Assembly: GCF_001424195.1 (NCBI RefSeq)
Contig: NZ_LMOO01000001.1
Coordinates: forward strand, 1-64,000
Length of the DNA stretch: 64,000 nt
Direction of reading: 5' to 3'
Source of the DNA: Cellulomonas sp. Leaf334
Lineage (GTDB): Bacteria; Actinomycetota; Actinomycetes; Actinomycetales; Cellulomonadaceae
The translations under genes were made by a program, and so were the position numbers. The stretch's first letter is position 1; every line of letters begins with the position of its first letter. This document shows positions 24,976 to 33,999 of the stretch, piece after piece. The notes below the pieces were generated by a model. It ran no database searches. It was given only the letters and a program-made list of their open reading frames with translations, and had not been told where the DNA came from.

Positions 24976-24981
24976 AGAGTA
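24976..24981 (-). promoter_or_regulatory. Candidate -10 (TACTCT), leaderless nuclease gene
   Basis: TACTCT on the minus strand ends 6 bases before the GTG at 24969. The divergent M50 gene carries the same hexamer. Confidence 0.5.
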
Positions 24982-25017
24982 GGCGCGGGCGCCGACACGA
25001 CCGGCCAGCGACCCACC

Positions 25018-25023
25018 TACTCT
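25018..25023 (+). promoter_or_regulatory. Candidate -10 (TACTCT), leaderless M50 gene
   Basis: TACTCT ends 6 bases before the GTG at 25030. It is the same hexamer and same spacing as the divergent nuclease promoter, 36 bases away. Confidence 0.5.
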
Positions 25024-25029
25024 TGAGCC

Positions 25030-26163
25030 GTGAGCGCCACCCGACCCCCCGCACGACGATCCTCCGGCTGGGTGATCGGCCGAGCGGTCGGCGCCCCGAT
25101 CATCCTGGCCCCCAGCTGGCTGATCGCCGCGGTCGTGCTCACCCTGATCTTCGCCCCGACCGTCCGCGCCCGGGCGGACCACCTGGGCGCGCTCGTGTAC
25201 GTGGTCGCCCTGGGGTTCGTCATCCTGCTCTTCGCCTCCGTCCTGGTGCACGAGCTCGCGCACGGCCTCATGGCGCGCGCCCGCGGACAGCAGCCGCGCG
25301 AGTTCGTGCTCACCCTGTGGGGTGGGCACACGGCGTTCGGCGGCGCGACGCCGACACCCGCCAGCAGCGCGCTGATCGCGGTGGTCGGCCCCATCGCGAA
25401 CCTCCTGCTCGCGGCCGGGTTCCTCGCGGTCGCGCAGGGCGTCGAGACGAACAGCCTCGTCGGGCTGCTCGTGTGGTCCGGGTGCCTGACCAACGCGTTC
25501 GTCGGGTTGTTCAACCTGGTCCCCGGCCTGCCGCTCGACGGTGGCTTCCTGCTGGAGGCCGCCGTCTGGGCGGCCACCAAGAACCGGCACACCGGCACCG
25601 TGGCGGCCGGGTGGGTCGGACGGGTCGTCGCCGTCGGCGTCTTCGCGTGGGCGCTGCTCCTGCCGCTGGTGCAGGGCCGCCAGCCCGAGATCTACGACGT
25701 GGTCTGGGCTGCCCTCATCGGGGCGTTCCTCTGGTCCGGCGCCTCCGCGGCCGTGCGCGGCGGCCGCACGCAGAAAGCGGTCGGGCTTCTCACGGTGGCC
25801 TCGGTCGGCCGCCGGGCGACCGGGGTGGGGCACACCGAGTCCCTCGCGCACGCCGGGGCGCTCGCCGCAGCGGCCGGCGCGGAGGAGGTCGTCATCCTGT
25901 CGCCCGACGGCCGCCCTGCCGCGTACGTCGACCGCGCCGCCGCGGCCTCGGTCCCCGCCGACGTCGCCGGGGCGACCCCGGTGACCTCCGTGGCCGTCCC
26001 GCTGCCCGGCGGTGCGGTGGTCGACGGGCTGCTCACCGGCCAGGAGCTGGTGGCCGCCGTCGCCCGCGCCACCGAGCACTCGCCCGTCGTCGTCGCGGTC
26101 GTGGACGGCCGCGTGGTCGGCCTGATCCGCGCGATGGATGTCGTCACCGCCATCCGCTCCTAG
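25030..26163 (+). CDS. Site-2-type intramembrane metalloprotease (M50) with CBS-like tail
   Basis: A 377-residue membrane protease. HELAH at 74-78 gives two zinc His and the Glu, and NLVPGLPLDGG with Asp 170 is the third ligand. About six hydrophobic segments span residues 20-240. The C-terminal 130 residues resemble a CBS-domain pair (EVVILSPDGRPAAYV, VVAVVDGRVVGLIRAMDVV), which bind adenosyl ligands in relatives. Such proteases cut anti-sigma factors or other membrane proteins; the target here is unknown. It starts at GTG, and the TAG stop overlaps a -10 for trmI. Confidence 0.87.
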   Translation: MSATRPPARRSSGWVIGRAVGAPIILAPSWLIAAVVLTLIFAPTVRARADHLGALVYVVALGFVILLFASVLVHELAHGLMARARGQQPREFVLTLWGGHTAFGGATPTPASSALIAVVGPIANLLLAAGFLAVAQGVETNSLVGLLVWSGCLTNAFVGLFNLVPGLPLDGGFLLEAAVWAATKNRHTGTVAAGWVGRVVAVGVFAWALLLPLVQGRQPEIYDVVWAALIGAFLWSGASAAVRGGRTQKAVGLLTVASVGRRATGVGHTESLAHAGALAAAAGAEEVVILSPDGRPAAYVDRAAAASVPADVAGATPVTSVAVPLPGGAVVDGLLTGQELVAAVARATEHSPVVVAVVDGRVVGLIRAMDVVTAIRS

Positions 26164-26166
26164 ACT
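26161..26166 (+). promoter_or_regulatory. Candidate -10 (TAGACT) overlapping the M50 stop
   Basis: TAGACT ends 8 bases before the GTG at 26175, and its first three bases are the stop codon of the M50 gene. Confidence 0.45.
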
Positions 26167-26174
26167 CGGGCACC

Positions 26175-27200
26175 GTGAACCCCGACCAGCCGTCCACCGG
26201 GGCCGCGCAGCGCCGCGGCCTCTTCCGTGCGGGCGACCGCGTGCAGCTCACCGACCCGCGGGGTCGGCTGCACACGATCACGCTCGCCGAGGGCGCCTCG
26301 TTCCACACGCACCGCGGCTACCTGAACCACGACCAGCTGCTCGGCGCGCCCGAGGGGTCCGTCGTGCGCAACACGGCTGGGATCGAGTACCTCGCGGTGC
26401 GGCCGCTGCTCGCCGACTACGTGCTGTCCATGCCGCGCGGCGCCGCCGTGGTCTACCCCAAGGACTCCGGCCAGATCGTCGCCATGGCGGACATCTACCC
26501 CGGCGCGCGGGTCATCGAGGCGGGCGTCGGGTCCGGTGCGCTGACGATGTCGCTGCTGCGCGCGGTCGGCGACGGCGGCTCGTTGCACTCCATCGAGCGG
26601 CGTGAGGACTTCGCGGCGATCGCCCGCGGCAACGTCGAGGGGTTCTTCGGCGGGCCGCACCCGGCGTGGCAGCTGTCCGTCGGCGACCTCTCCGACGTGC
26701 TGCCGACCGTGGCGGAGCCCGGCTCCGTCGACCGCGTCGTGCTCGACATGCTCGCGCCCTGGGAGAACCTCGACGCCGTCGCCGAGGCCCTGGCGCCCGG
26801 CGGCGTGTTCATCTCGTACGTCGCGACGACCACCCAGCTGTCCCGGCTGGCCGAGGACATCCGCACCGACGGCCGCTACACCGAGCCCGAGGCGTGGGAG
26901 TCGATGGTGCGCGGCTGGCACCTCGAGGGGCTCGCCGTGCGCCCGCAGCACCGCATGATCGGGCACACCGGCTTCCTGCTCACCACGCGCCGGCTCGCCG
27001 ACGGGGTCGAGGCACCGCAGCGCCGTCGTCGACCCGCGAAGGGCGCCTACCCGGTCGCGCCCGACGGTGCGCCCGCCGTGGACGACGCCGAGCTGTGGTC
27101 GCCCGAGGCGATGGGGGAGCGGCTCGTCTCCGACAAGAAGCTGCGCCGCGCGCGCCGCGACGTCGGTCAGGCTCCGACGCCTCCTGCGCCGGCCGACTGA
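26175..27200 (+). CDS. trmI: tRNA (adenine-58-N1)-methyltransferase
   Basis: A 341-residue enzyme that makes m1A58 in the tRNA T-loop using S-adenosylmethionine. The N-terminal beta domain (GDRVQLTDPRGRLHTITL) precedes the Rossmann methyltransferase domain with motif I VIEAGVGSGALTMSLL and the catalytic-loop DMLAPWENL. HRMIGHTGFLLTTRRLADG is the family C-terminal strand. A basic tail of about 65 residues follows. The start is GTG at 26175. It lies upstream of mpa, as in mycobacteria. Confidence 0.92.
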   Translation: MNPDQPSTGAAQRRGLFRAGDRVQLTDPRGRLHTITLAEGASFHTHRGYLNHDQLLGAPEGSVVRNTAGIEYLAVRPLLADYVLSMPRGAAVVYPKDSGQIVAMADIYPGARVIEAGVGSGALTMSLLRAVGDGGSLHSIERREDFAAIARGNVEGFFGGPHPAWQLSVGDLSDVLPTVAEPGSVDRVVLDMLAPWENLDAVAEALAPGGVFISYVATTTQLSRLAEDIRTDGRYTEPEAWESMVRGWHLEGLAVRPQHRMIGHTGFLLTTRRLADGVEAPQRRRRPAKGAYPVAPDGAPAVDDAELWSPEAMGERLVSDKKLRRARRDVGQAPTPPAPAD

Positions 27201-27348
27201 CGTGTGTCCGCTGGTCGAGAACGCTCCGCGCGCGTCGGCGGCCCTGTGTTGACACTGGTGGTTAGGGTCGTCGGACCAGCAGGCACAGAGCCGTGCACGG
27301 TGGGGACGGAGTGACGACCACGCGCGACGCGGAACGGAGGCCGACGAG

Positions 27349-28983
27349 ATGACCGATTCGGCAGCCCCTGGACGGGACCTGCACCGAGAGCTGACCGTGC
27401 TCGCTGCCAAGAACGAGCGGCTCAGCGACGCGCTCGTGGCGGCGCGCGAGCAGATCGTGGACCTGAAGCGCCAGGTCGACGACCTGGCCAAGCCGCCCGG
27501 CACCTACGCGACGTTCCTCGGCGCCCGCGCCGACGGCACCGTCGACATCGTCTCGTCGGGACGCAAGATGCACGTGGGCGCCAGCCCGTCGCTCGACGTC
27601 TCGCGCCTCCAGCCCGGCCAGGAGGTCATGCTCAACGAGGCCCTGACCGTGGTCGAGGCGGGCGGCTACGAAGAGGTCGGCGAGCTGGTCACCGTCAAGG
27701 AGCTGCTGGGCACCGACCGCGCGCTGGTGGTCGGCCGTGGCGACGAGGAGCGGGTGGTGCGCTTCGCCGGGCAGGTCCGGGACGCGCACGTGCGCATCGG
27801 CGACGCCCTGACCATCGACTCGCGCAGCGGCTTCGTGTTCGAGGTCATCCCGCGCGCCGAGGTCGAGGAGCTGGTCCTCGAAGAGGTGCCGGACATCGAC
27901 TACGAGGACATCGGCGGGCTCGGACCGCAGATCGAGGCGATCCGCGACGCCGTCGAGCTGCCGTTCCTGCACCCGGAGCTGTTCCGCGAGCACGGCCTCA
28001 AGCCACCGAAGGGCGTGCTGCTGTACGGCCCGCCGGGATGCGGCAAGACGCTCATCGCCAAGGCGGTCGCGCACTCCCTGGCGGCCACGGCCGCGGCGGC
28101 GCGCGGCGAGACCACGGCCGACACGAAGAGCTTCTTCCTCAACGTCAAGGGTCCGGAGCTGCTCAACAAGTACGTGGGAGAGACCGAGCGGCACATCCGG
28201 CTGATCTTCGCGCGAGCCCGGGAGAAGGCGTCGCAGGGCCACCCCGTCGTCGTGTTCTTCGACGAGATGGAGTCGCTGTTCCGCACCCGTGGGACCGGCG
28301 TCTCCAGCGACGTCGAGACGACGATCGTTCCCCAGCTGCTGAGCGAGATCGACGGCGTCGAGCGGCTCGAGAACGTCATCGTCATCGGTGCCTCGAACCG
28401 CGAGGACATGATCGACCCGGCGATCCTGCGGCCCGGCCGCCTCGACGTGAAGATCAAGATCGAGCGTCCGGACGCCGAGGGCGCGCGGGAGATCTTCGGC
28501 AAGTACCTGGTCCCCACGCTGCCGATCCACCCGGACGACATCGCGGAGCACGGGGGCTCCGCCTCGGCGGCCGTCGAGGCGATGATCACGCGGGTCGTCG
28601 AGCGGATGTACACCGAGAGCGACGAGAACCGGTTCCTCGAGGTCACCTACGCGAGCGGTGACAAGGAGGTCCTGTACTTCAAGGACTTCAACTCGGGCGC
28701 GATGATCCAGAACGTCGTCGACCGTGCGAAGAAGTCGGCCATCAAGGACTTCCTCAGCAGCGGTCAGCGCGGCATCCGCGTCGACCACCTGCTCACGGCG
28801 TGCGTCGACGAGTTCCGTGAGAACGAGGACCTGCCGAACACGACCAACCCCGACGACTGGGCGCGCATCTCCGGCAAGAAGGGTGAGCGCATCGTCTTCA
28901 TCCGGACCATCGTGCAGGGCAAGAAGGGTGCGGAGGGTTCGCGCACCATCGAGAACGTCACGAGCACCGGGCAGTACCTGTAG
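27349..28983 (+). CDS. mpa: Proteasome-associated ATPase Mpa/ARC
   Basis: A 544-residue hexameric AAA+ unfoldase that recognises pupylated proteins and feeds them to the 20S proteasome. Residues about 10-55 are the coiled coil that binds Pup; two OB-fold domains follow to about 170. Walker A GPPGCGKT is at 227-234 and Walker B FFDE has Asp-Glu at 305-306. The protein ends TGQYL, the C-terminal tail with penultimate Tyr that docks in the proteasome alpha-ring. The 148-base upstream gap has no firm promoter. Confidence 0.96.
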   Translation: MTDSAAPGRDLHRELTVLAAKNERLSDALVAAREQIVDLKRQVDDLAKPPGTYATFLGARADGTVDIVSSGRKMHVGASPSLDVSRLQPGQEVMLNEALTVVEAGGYEEVGELVTVKELLGTDRALVVGRGDEERVVRFAGQVRDAHVRIGDALTIDSRSGFVFEVIPRAEVEELVLEEVPDIDYEDIGGLGPQIEAIRDAVELPFLHPELFREHGLKPPKGVLLYGPPGCGKTLIAKAVAHSLAATAAAARGETTADTKSFFLNVKGPELLNKYVGETERHIRLIFARAREKASQGHPVVVFFDEMESLFRTRGTGVSSDVETTIVPQLLSEIDGVERLENVIVIGASNREDMIDPAILRPGRLDVKIKIERPDAEGAREIFGKYLVPTLPIHPDDIAEHGGSASAAVEAMITRVVERMYTESDENRFLEVTYASGDKEVLYFKDFNSGAMIQNVVDRAKKSAIKDFLSSGQRGIRVDHLLTACVDEFRENEDLPNTTNPDDWARISGKKGERIVFIRTIVQGKKGAEGSRTIENVTSTGQYL

Positions 28984-29018
28984 CCGGACACCGGGACAGG
29001 CGCGCGGTCGCGGGACCC

Positions 29019-29024
29019 TAGGGT
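29019..29024 (+). promoter_or_regulatory. Candidate -10 (TAGGGT), leaderless dop
   Basis: TAGGGT ends 7 bases before the dop GTG at 29032, giving dop a transcript start separate from mpa. Confidence 0.5.
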
Positions 29025-29031
29025 GGGTCTC

Positions 29032-30639
29032 GTGACCGTGCGCCGTGTGATGGGGATCGAGACCGAGTACGGGATCCTCCAGCCCGGACGCCCGCTGGCC
29101 AACCCGATGCTCCTGTCGAGCCACGTCGTCGCGGTGCACGCCGCGGCCCGCGAGGGCACGCGGGCGAAGGCGCGCTGGGACTACGACGACGAGGACCCGC
29201 TGCACGACGCCCGCGGGTTCCACCTGCAGAGGGCGTCCGCCCACCCGTCGCTGCTCACGGACGACCCCGAGAAGCCGGCGCCGTCGGGCGACGGGCCGCA
29301 GGCGCTCCCGCGAGCGACCACCGAGGAGTACGAGGACCCGGGCGCCGCCAACGTCATCCTGACGAACGGCGCTCGCCTGTACGTCGACCACGCGCACCCG
29401 GAGTACTCCTCGCCGGAGGTCACCAACCCGCTCGATGCCGTCCGCTGGGACCGCGCCGGCGAACGCGTGATGCTCGCATCGGTCCGGGCCCTCGCGTCGA
29501 CCGCCGCGCTGCCGGACGTCGCGCTCTACAAGAACAACGTGGACGGCAAGGGCGCCACCTACGGCATGCACGAGAACTACCTGGTGGACCGGGCGGTTCC
29601 CTTCCACGACCTGGCCGCGCGGCTGATCCCGTTCTTCGTCACCCGTCAGGTGTTCACCGGTGCGGGCCGGGTCGGTCTGGGCCAGCGCGGCGAGGAGCCG
29701 GGCTTCCAGCTGTCGCAGCGCGCCGACTACATGGAGGCGGAGATCGGCCTGGAGACCACGCTGCGTCGCCCGATCATCAACACGCGCGACGAGCCGCACG
29801 CCGACCCGGACAGGTGGCGACGGCTGCACGTGATCATCGGCGACGCGACGATGCTCGAGGTCGCCACGTACCTGCGGCTGGGCACCACGTCGCTGGTCCT
29901 CTGGCTGATCGAGCGCGCGGTCGCCGAGAGCGGCTCCGGGGGTGCGCTGGCGACGATCGACCGGCTGACGCTGCGCGACCCCGTGCAGGCCGTGCACGTG
30001 GTCAGCCACGACGTGACCCTCACCGCCCGGCTGGAGCTCGCGGACGGGCGCCGCCTCACCGCGCTCGAGGTGCAGCGCGAGTACCTCGACGCGGTCCTCG
30101 CGACGCTGGAGCACTCCGGCGACGAGCCCGACGAGCAGACCACCGACGTGCTGGCCCGCTGGGGCTCGGTGCTCGACCGGCTCGGGTCGGACCCGGCGTC
30201 GTGCGCACGCGAGGTCGAGTGGCTGGCCAAGCTCCGCCTGCTCGAGGGCATGCGGCGCCGCGACCGGCTGGCGTGGGACCACCCCCGCCTGGCGGCGATG
30301 GACCTGCAGTGGTCCGACGTGCGCCCGGAACGCGGCCTGTACCACCGGCTGGTCCAGGCGGGTGCGGTCGAGCTCCTGGTGAGCGCCGACGACGTCGCCG
30401 ACGCGGTCGTGCACCCACCCCGGGACACCCGGGCGTACTTCCGCGGCGAGGCGGTGGCGCGGTACGGCGGCGAGATCTCGGCGGCCAGCTGGGACTCGGT
30501 CGTGTTCGACGTGCCCGGGGCGGCGACGCTCCAGCGGGTGCCGATGCGCGACCCGCTGCGGGGGACGCACGCGCACGTGGGCGACCTGCTGGACCGCAGC
30601 CCCGACGCCACCGCGCTGCTGGACGCGCTCGGGGCGTAG
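29032..30639 (+). CDS. dop: Depupylase/Pup deamidase Dop
   Basis: A 535-residue enzyme of the carboxylate-amine ligase superfamily. It deamidates the C-terminal Gln of Pup to Glu and also removes Pup from substrates. VMGIETEYGI near the N-terminus binds Mg-ATP, and ARLYVDHAHPEYSSPE contains the catalytic Asp. The segment from about 43 to 85 between these is the flexible Dop loop absent from PafA. The start GTG at 29032 gives the family N-terminus VTVRRVMGIE. Confidence 0.95.
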   Translation: MTVRRVMGIETEYGILQPGRPLANPMLLSSHVVAVHAAAREGTRAKARWDYDDEDPLHDARGFHLQRASAHPSLLTDDPEKPAPSGDGPQALPRATTEEYEDPGAANVILTNGARLYVDHAHPEYSSPEVTNPLDAVRWDRAGERVMLASVRALASTAALPDVALYKNNVDGKGATYGMHENYLVDRAVPFHDLAARLIPFFVTRQVFTGAGRVGLGQRGEEPGFQLSQRADYMEAEIGLETTLRRPIINTRDEPHADPDRWRRLHVIIGDATMLEVATYLRLGTTSLVLWLIERAVAESGSGGALATIDRLTLRDPVQAVHVVSHDVTLTARLELADGRRLTALEVQREYLDAVLATLEHSGDEPDEQTTDVLARWGSVLDRLGSDPASCAREVEWLAKLRLLEGMRRRDRLAWDHPRLAAMDLQWSDVRPERGLYHRLVQAGAVELLVSADDVADAVVHPPRDTRAYFRGEAVARYGGEISAASWDSVVFDVPGAATLQRVPMRDPLRGTHAHVGDLLDRSPDATALLDALGA

Positions 30640-30710
30640 TCGTCACCCGTCGGTCGTCCGCCGCAGTCCGTACTGCGGGCGCGGGGGCCGGGACCGTCGG
30701 AAGATGGGCC

Positions 30711-30716
30711 TAGGGT
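30711..30716 (+). promoter_or_regulatory. Candidate -10 (TAGGGT) for pup-prcBA
   Basis: TAGGGT lies 39 bases before the pup ATG, which has its own GGGAGG site, so this would be a leadered transcript. The 116-base gap between dop and pup has room for it. It is the same hexamer as the dop -10. Confidence 0.4.
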
Positions 30717-30755
30717 GGGCGACAGCAGGTCGGCTCGGCTCTTCGGGAGGTCACC

Positions 30756-30953
30756 ATGGCTGGTCAGGAACACGTACGCCCGCGTCGCGAGGACGCGGAG
30801 CCGGACGACGGACCGGAGACGCCCGCCCCCGTCGCGCCGGCCGCCCAGGCGCGCGACGCGGAGGTGGACGCGCTGCTCGACGAGATCGACGACGTCCTGG
30901 AGTCCAACGCCGAGCAGTTCGTGCGCGGCTTCGTCCAGAAGGGCGGTCAGTGA
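30756..30953 (+). CDS. pup: Prokaryotic ubiquitin-like protein Pup
   Basis: A 65-residue intrinsically disordered, acidic tag protein. The C-terminal half (VDALLDEIDDVLESNAEQF) becomes helical on binding Mpa, and FVRGFVQKGGQ is the conserved tail. It ends Gly-Gly-Gln, so Dop must deamidate the last residue to Glu before PafA can link it to substrate lysines. GGGAGG precedes the ATG. It is 6 bases from prcB, so pup-prcB-prcA are one unit. Confidence 0.97.
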   Translation: MAGQEHVRPRREDAEPDDGPETPAPVAPAAQARDAEVDALLDEIDDVLESNAEQFVRGFVQKGGQ

Positions 30954-30959
30954 CCGCCG

Positions 30960-31805
30960 ATGAGCTCATCCGACACGTCCGCTTCCGGGCGGCTGCCGCA
31001 CGCGTTCACCACCCCGGGTTCGTCGTCGTTCATGGAGTTCCTGTCCAGCCACGCCCCGCAGCTGCTGCCGGGTAACCGGCCCGCCTCGGACGTGCACGCA
31101 CCGCACGGCACCACGATCCTCGCGCTCGCGTTCGAGGGCGGGATCGTCATGGCCGGGGACCGCCGCGCGACCATGGGCTCGATGATCGCGAGCCGGGAGA
31201 TCGAGAAGGTCTTCCCCGCGGACGAGTACTCGGCGGTCGGCATCGCGGGCACTGCTGGCCTCGCCGTGGAGCTGGTCCGCCTGTTCCAGCTCGAGCTCGA
31301 GCACTACGAGAAGATCGAGGGCAGCCTGCTCTCGCTCGACGGCAAGGCCAACCGGCTCGCGACGATGATCCGCGGCAACCTCGGCATGGCGATGCAGGGG
31401 CTCGCGGTGGTGCCGCTGTTCGGTGGCTTCGACCTGGACCGCCGCATCGGCCGCATCTTCTCCTACGACGTCACGGGCGGCCGCTACGAGGAGCACGACC
31501 ACCACGCGGTCGGCTCGGGGTCGGTGTTCGCGCGCGGCTCGCTCAAGAAGCTGTGGCGCCCCGGCCTCGACGCCGACGCCGCGGTGAAGGTGGCCGTGGA
31601 GGCGCTCGTCGACGCCTCCGACGACGACTCCGCGACCGGCGGCCCGGACCACACCCGCGGGATCTGGCCGGTCGTCGCGACCGTGACGGAGTCGGGGTAC
31701 CTGCGCGTCAGCGACACCGACCTCGCTGCCGTGGCCGAGACGATCGAGCAGGAGCGCCGACGCGGCCACGCGGGTCACCGCGACTCGAATGGTGGTGCGC
31801 GATGA
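30960..31805 (+). CDS. prcB: 20S proteasome beta subunit
   Basis: A 281-residue precursor of the catalytic beta subunit. A 50-residue propeptide ends in HG, and self-cleavage would expose Thr 51 of TTILAL as the N-terminal nucleophile. [13 protein letters not shown] and the SYDVTGG segment follow the family pattern, and Lys in EKVF matches the catalytic Lys region. It overlaps prcA by four bases (ATGA), which fits stoichiometric synthesis of the alpha and beta rings. Confidence 0.96.
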   Translation: MSSSDTSASGRLPHAFTTPGSSSFMEFLSSHAPQLLPGNRPASDVHAPHGTTILALAFEGGIVMAGDRRATMGSMIASREIEKVFPADEYSAVGIAGTAGLAVELVRLFQLELEHYEKIEGSLLSLDGKANRLATMIRGNLGMAMQGLAVVPLFGGFDLDRRIGRIFSYDVTGGRYEEHDHHAVGSGSVFARGSLKKLWRPGLDADAAVKVAVEALVDASDDDSATGGPDHTRGIWPVVATVTESGYLRVSDTDLAAVAETIEQERRRGHAGHRDSNGGAR

Positions 31806-32500
31806 GCATGCCGTTCTACGTCTCGCCCGAGCAGCTGATGAAGGACCGGGCGGACTACGCACGCAAGGGCATCGCCCGCGGCCGGTCCGTCGTGGTCCTG
31901 CAGTACGACGACGGGATCGCGTTCGCCACGGAGAACGCGTCGCGTGCGCTGCACAAGATCTCCGAGATCTACGACCGCATCGGCTTCGCGGCCGTCGGCA
32001 AGTACAACGAGTTCGAGAACCTGCGCGTGGCCGGCGTGCGCTACGCCGACCTGCGCGGCTACTCCTACGACCGCGAGGACGTCACCGCCCGCGGGCTGGC
32101 CAACGCGTACGCGCAGACGCTCGGGACGTCGTTCACCACGGAGTCCAAGCCGCTCGAGGTCGAGATCGTCGTCGCCGAGGTGGGCCGCGCGGCCGCGGGC
32201 GACCAGATCTACCGGCTCGCGTACGACGGCTCGGTCACCGACGAGCACGGCTACGTCGTCATGGGCGGCCAGGCGGACCGGCTGGGCGGCCTGCTGGCCG
32301 AGCAGTGGCGGGCGGGCCTGACGCTGCCCGAGGTGCTGGCGCTGGCCGTGCGGACGCTCGGCGCGGCGGAGGACGGCGGTGAGCCGCGCGCGATCCCCGC
32401 CGCCCAGCTGGAGGTCGCCGTGCTGGACCGCACGCGTCCCCGCAGGACGTTCCGGCGGCTCGCCGGTGCACTGCTGGAGGACCTGCTCGACGCAGACTGA
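31802..32500 (+). CDS. prcA: 20S proteasome alpha subunit
   Basis: A 232-residue non-catalytic alpha subunit that forms the outer rings and the gate. The N-terminus [21 protein letters not shown] matches the gating segment and first helix, and [19 protein letters not shown] the first strands. No N-terminal Thr nucleophile is present, as expected. It ends 34 bases before pafA, which is probably in the same transcript. Confidence 0.96.
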   Translation: MSMPFYVSPEQLMKDRADYARKGIARGRSVVVLQYDDGIAFATENASRALHKISEIYDRIGFAAVGKYNEFENLRVAGVRYADLRGYSYDREDVTARGLANAYAQTLGTSFTTESKPLEVEIVVAEVGRAAAGDQIYRLAYDGSVTDEHGYVVMGGQADRLGGLLAEQWRAGLTLPEVLALAVRTLGAAEDGGEPRAIPAAQLEVAVLDRTRPRRTFRRLAGALLEDLLDAD

Positions 32501-32534
32501 GCACACGGCACGGGGGCGAGGGAGGAGCACGGCG

Positions 32535-33896
32535 ATGGACAGACGGATCTTCGGTCTGGAGACGGAGTACGGCGTCACGTGCGCCGCCCAGGACGGTCGA
32601 GGGCTCTCCGCGGACGAGGTCGCGCGGTACCTGTTCCGCAAGGTCGTCGCGTGGGGGCGCTCGTCGAACGTGTTCCTGCGCAACGGCTCGCGGCTGTACC
32701 TCGACGTCGGCTCCCACCCCGAGTACGCCACCGCCGAGTGCGACGACGTCCGGCAGCTGGTCACGCACGACCGCGCGGGCGAGCGCATCCTCGAAGGGCT
32801 GGTGGCGGACGCCCAGCAGCGGCTCGAGCACGAGGGCCTGCCGGGCACGATCCACCTGTTCAAGAACAACACCGACTCCGCGGGCAACTCCTACGGTTGC
32901 CACGAGAACTACCTGGTCCGCCGGCAGGGTGACTTCTCCCGGCTGTCGGACGTCCTGGTGCCGTTCCTGATCACCCGCCAGATCCTCACGGGTGCGGGCA
33001 AGGTGCTCACCACGCCGCGGGGAGCGGTGTACTGCCTGTCGCAGCGCGCGGACCACATCTGGGAGGCGGTCTCCAGCGCGACCACCCGGTCCCGGCCCAT
33101 CATCAACACGCGCGACGAGCCGCACGCCGACGCCGAGCACTACCGACGGCTGCACGTGATCGTCGGCGACTCCTCGATGTCCGAGGCGACGACGATGCTC
33201 AAGGTCGGCACGACAAACCTGCTGCTGCGGATGATCGAGGCAGGGGTCCCGATGCGGGAGATGGCCCTGGAGAACCCGATCCGCGCGATCCGGGAGATCA
33301 GCCACGACCTCACCGGCATGCACCCGGTCACGATGGCGAACGGCCGGACCGTCACAGCGATCGACCTGCAGGAGGAGTACCTCACGCGGGTGACCGACTT
33401 CCTGGCCTCCGAGGGTGGTCCGAGCCCGGAGAACAAGCAGGTGCTCGACCTGTGGGAGCGCGGGCTGCGGGCCATGCGCACCGGGGACCTGTCGCTCGTG
33501 GACCGCGAGCTCGACTGGGTGATCAAGTACCGCTTGATCGAGCGGTACCGCGCCAAGCACGGCCTGGAGATGTCCGACGTCCGGGTGCAGCGCCTGGACC
33601 TGGCGTACCACGACATCTCCCGCACGGAGGGTCTGTACAACCTGATGGCCGCCAAGGGGCTGGTGGAGCGGGTCACGACGGACCTGGAGATCTTCGAGGC
33701 GACGGCGGTCCCGCCGCAGACCACGCGAGCCAAGCTCCGGGGCGACTTCGTGCGGGCCGCACAGGACGCGCGGCGCGACTACACGGTCGACTGGGTGCAC
33801 CTCAAGCTCAACGACCAGGCCCAGCGCACGGTCCTGTGCAAGGACCCGTTCCGCAGCGTCGACGAGCGGGTGGACCGGCTCATCGAGTCCATGTAG
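32535..33896 (+). CDS. pafA: Pup-protein ligase PafA
   Basis: A 453-residue ligase that attaches Pup-Glu to substrate lysines using [14 protein letters not shown] places the Mg-binding Glu at 9, and [16 protein letters not shown] places the catalytic Asp at 57, matching positions known in mycobacterial PafA. It lacks the long loop seen in Dop. [10 protein letters not shown] and [10 protein letters not shown] are shared with Dop. GGAGGAG precedes the ATG. Confidence 0.96.
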   Translation: MDRRIFGLETEYGVTCAAQDGRGLSADEVARYLFRKVVAWGRSSNVFLRNGSRLYLDVGSHPEYATAECDDVRQLVTHDRAGERILEGLVADAQQRLEHEGLPGTIHLFKNNTDSAGNSYGCHENYLVRRQGDFSRLSDVLVPFLITRQILTGAGKVLTTPRGAVYCLSQRADHIWEAVSSATTRSRPIINTRDEPHADAEHYRRLHVIVGDSSMSEATTMLKVGTTNLLLRMIEAGVPMREMALENPIRAIREISHDLTGMHPVTMANGRTVTAIDLQEEYLTRVTDFLASEGGPSPENKQVLDLWERGLRAMRTGDLSLVDRELDWVIKYRLIERYRAKHGLEMSDVRVQRLDLAYHDISRTEGLYNLMAAKGLVERVTTDLEIFEATAVPPQTTRAKLRGDFVRAAQDARRDYTVDWVHLKLNDQAQRTVLCKDPFRSVDERVDRLIESM

Positions 33897-33938
33897 GACG
33901 AGCTCGACAGCGTCGCGCCGTACAGTGTGGCCCGACTT

Positions 33939-33968
33939 GCAGTCCCACAGGACTGCGGACCGAGGTCC
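33939..33968 (+). terminator. Tandem hairpins after pafA
   Basis: GCAGTCC (33939-33945) and GGACTGC (33950-33956) form a perfect 7-pair stem with a 4-base loop, followed at once by GGACC-GA-GGTCC (33957-33968), which as a 2-base loop is strained. There is no T run. They may end the proteasome transcript, but TACAGT at 33921-33926 could equally place them in the leader of the FKBP gene. Confidence 0.45.
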
Positions 33969-33999
33969 GGGGGGACGACCCACGAGCTGGAGGAACGAC

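Noticed and set aside
27249..27268. TTGACA followed by TAGGGT upstream of mpa
   Set aside because: The spacer is only 8 bases, far short of the 16-19 needed for one promoter. Either element alone may still matter, but I cannot support a call.
27262..30576. A very long leftward open frame antisense to mpa and dop
   Set aside because: It is a by-product of high-GC codon use. Its product is Arg/Val/Asp/Gly-rich with no domain, and the plus strand encodes clear Mpa and Dop.
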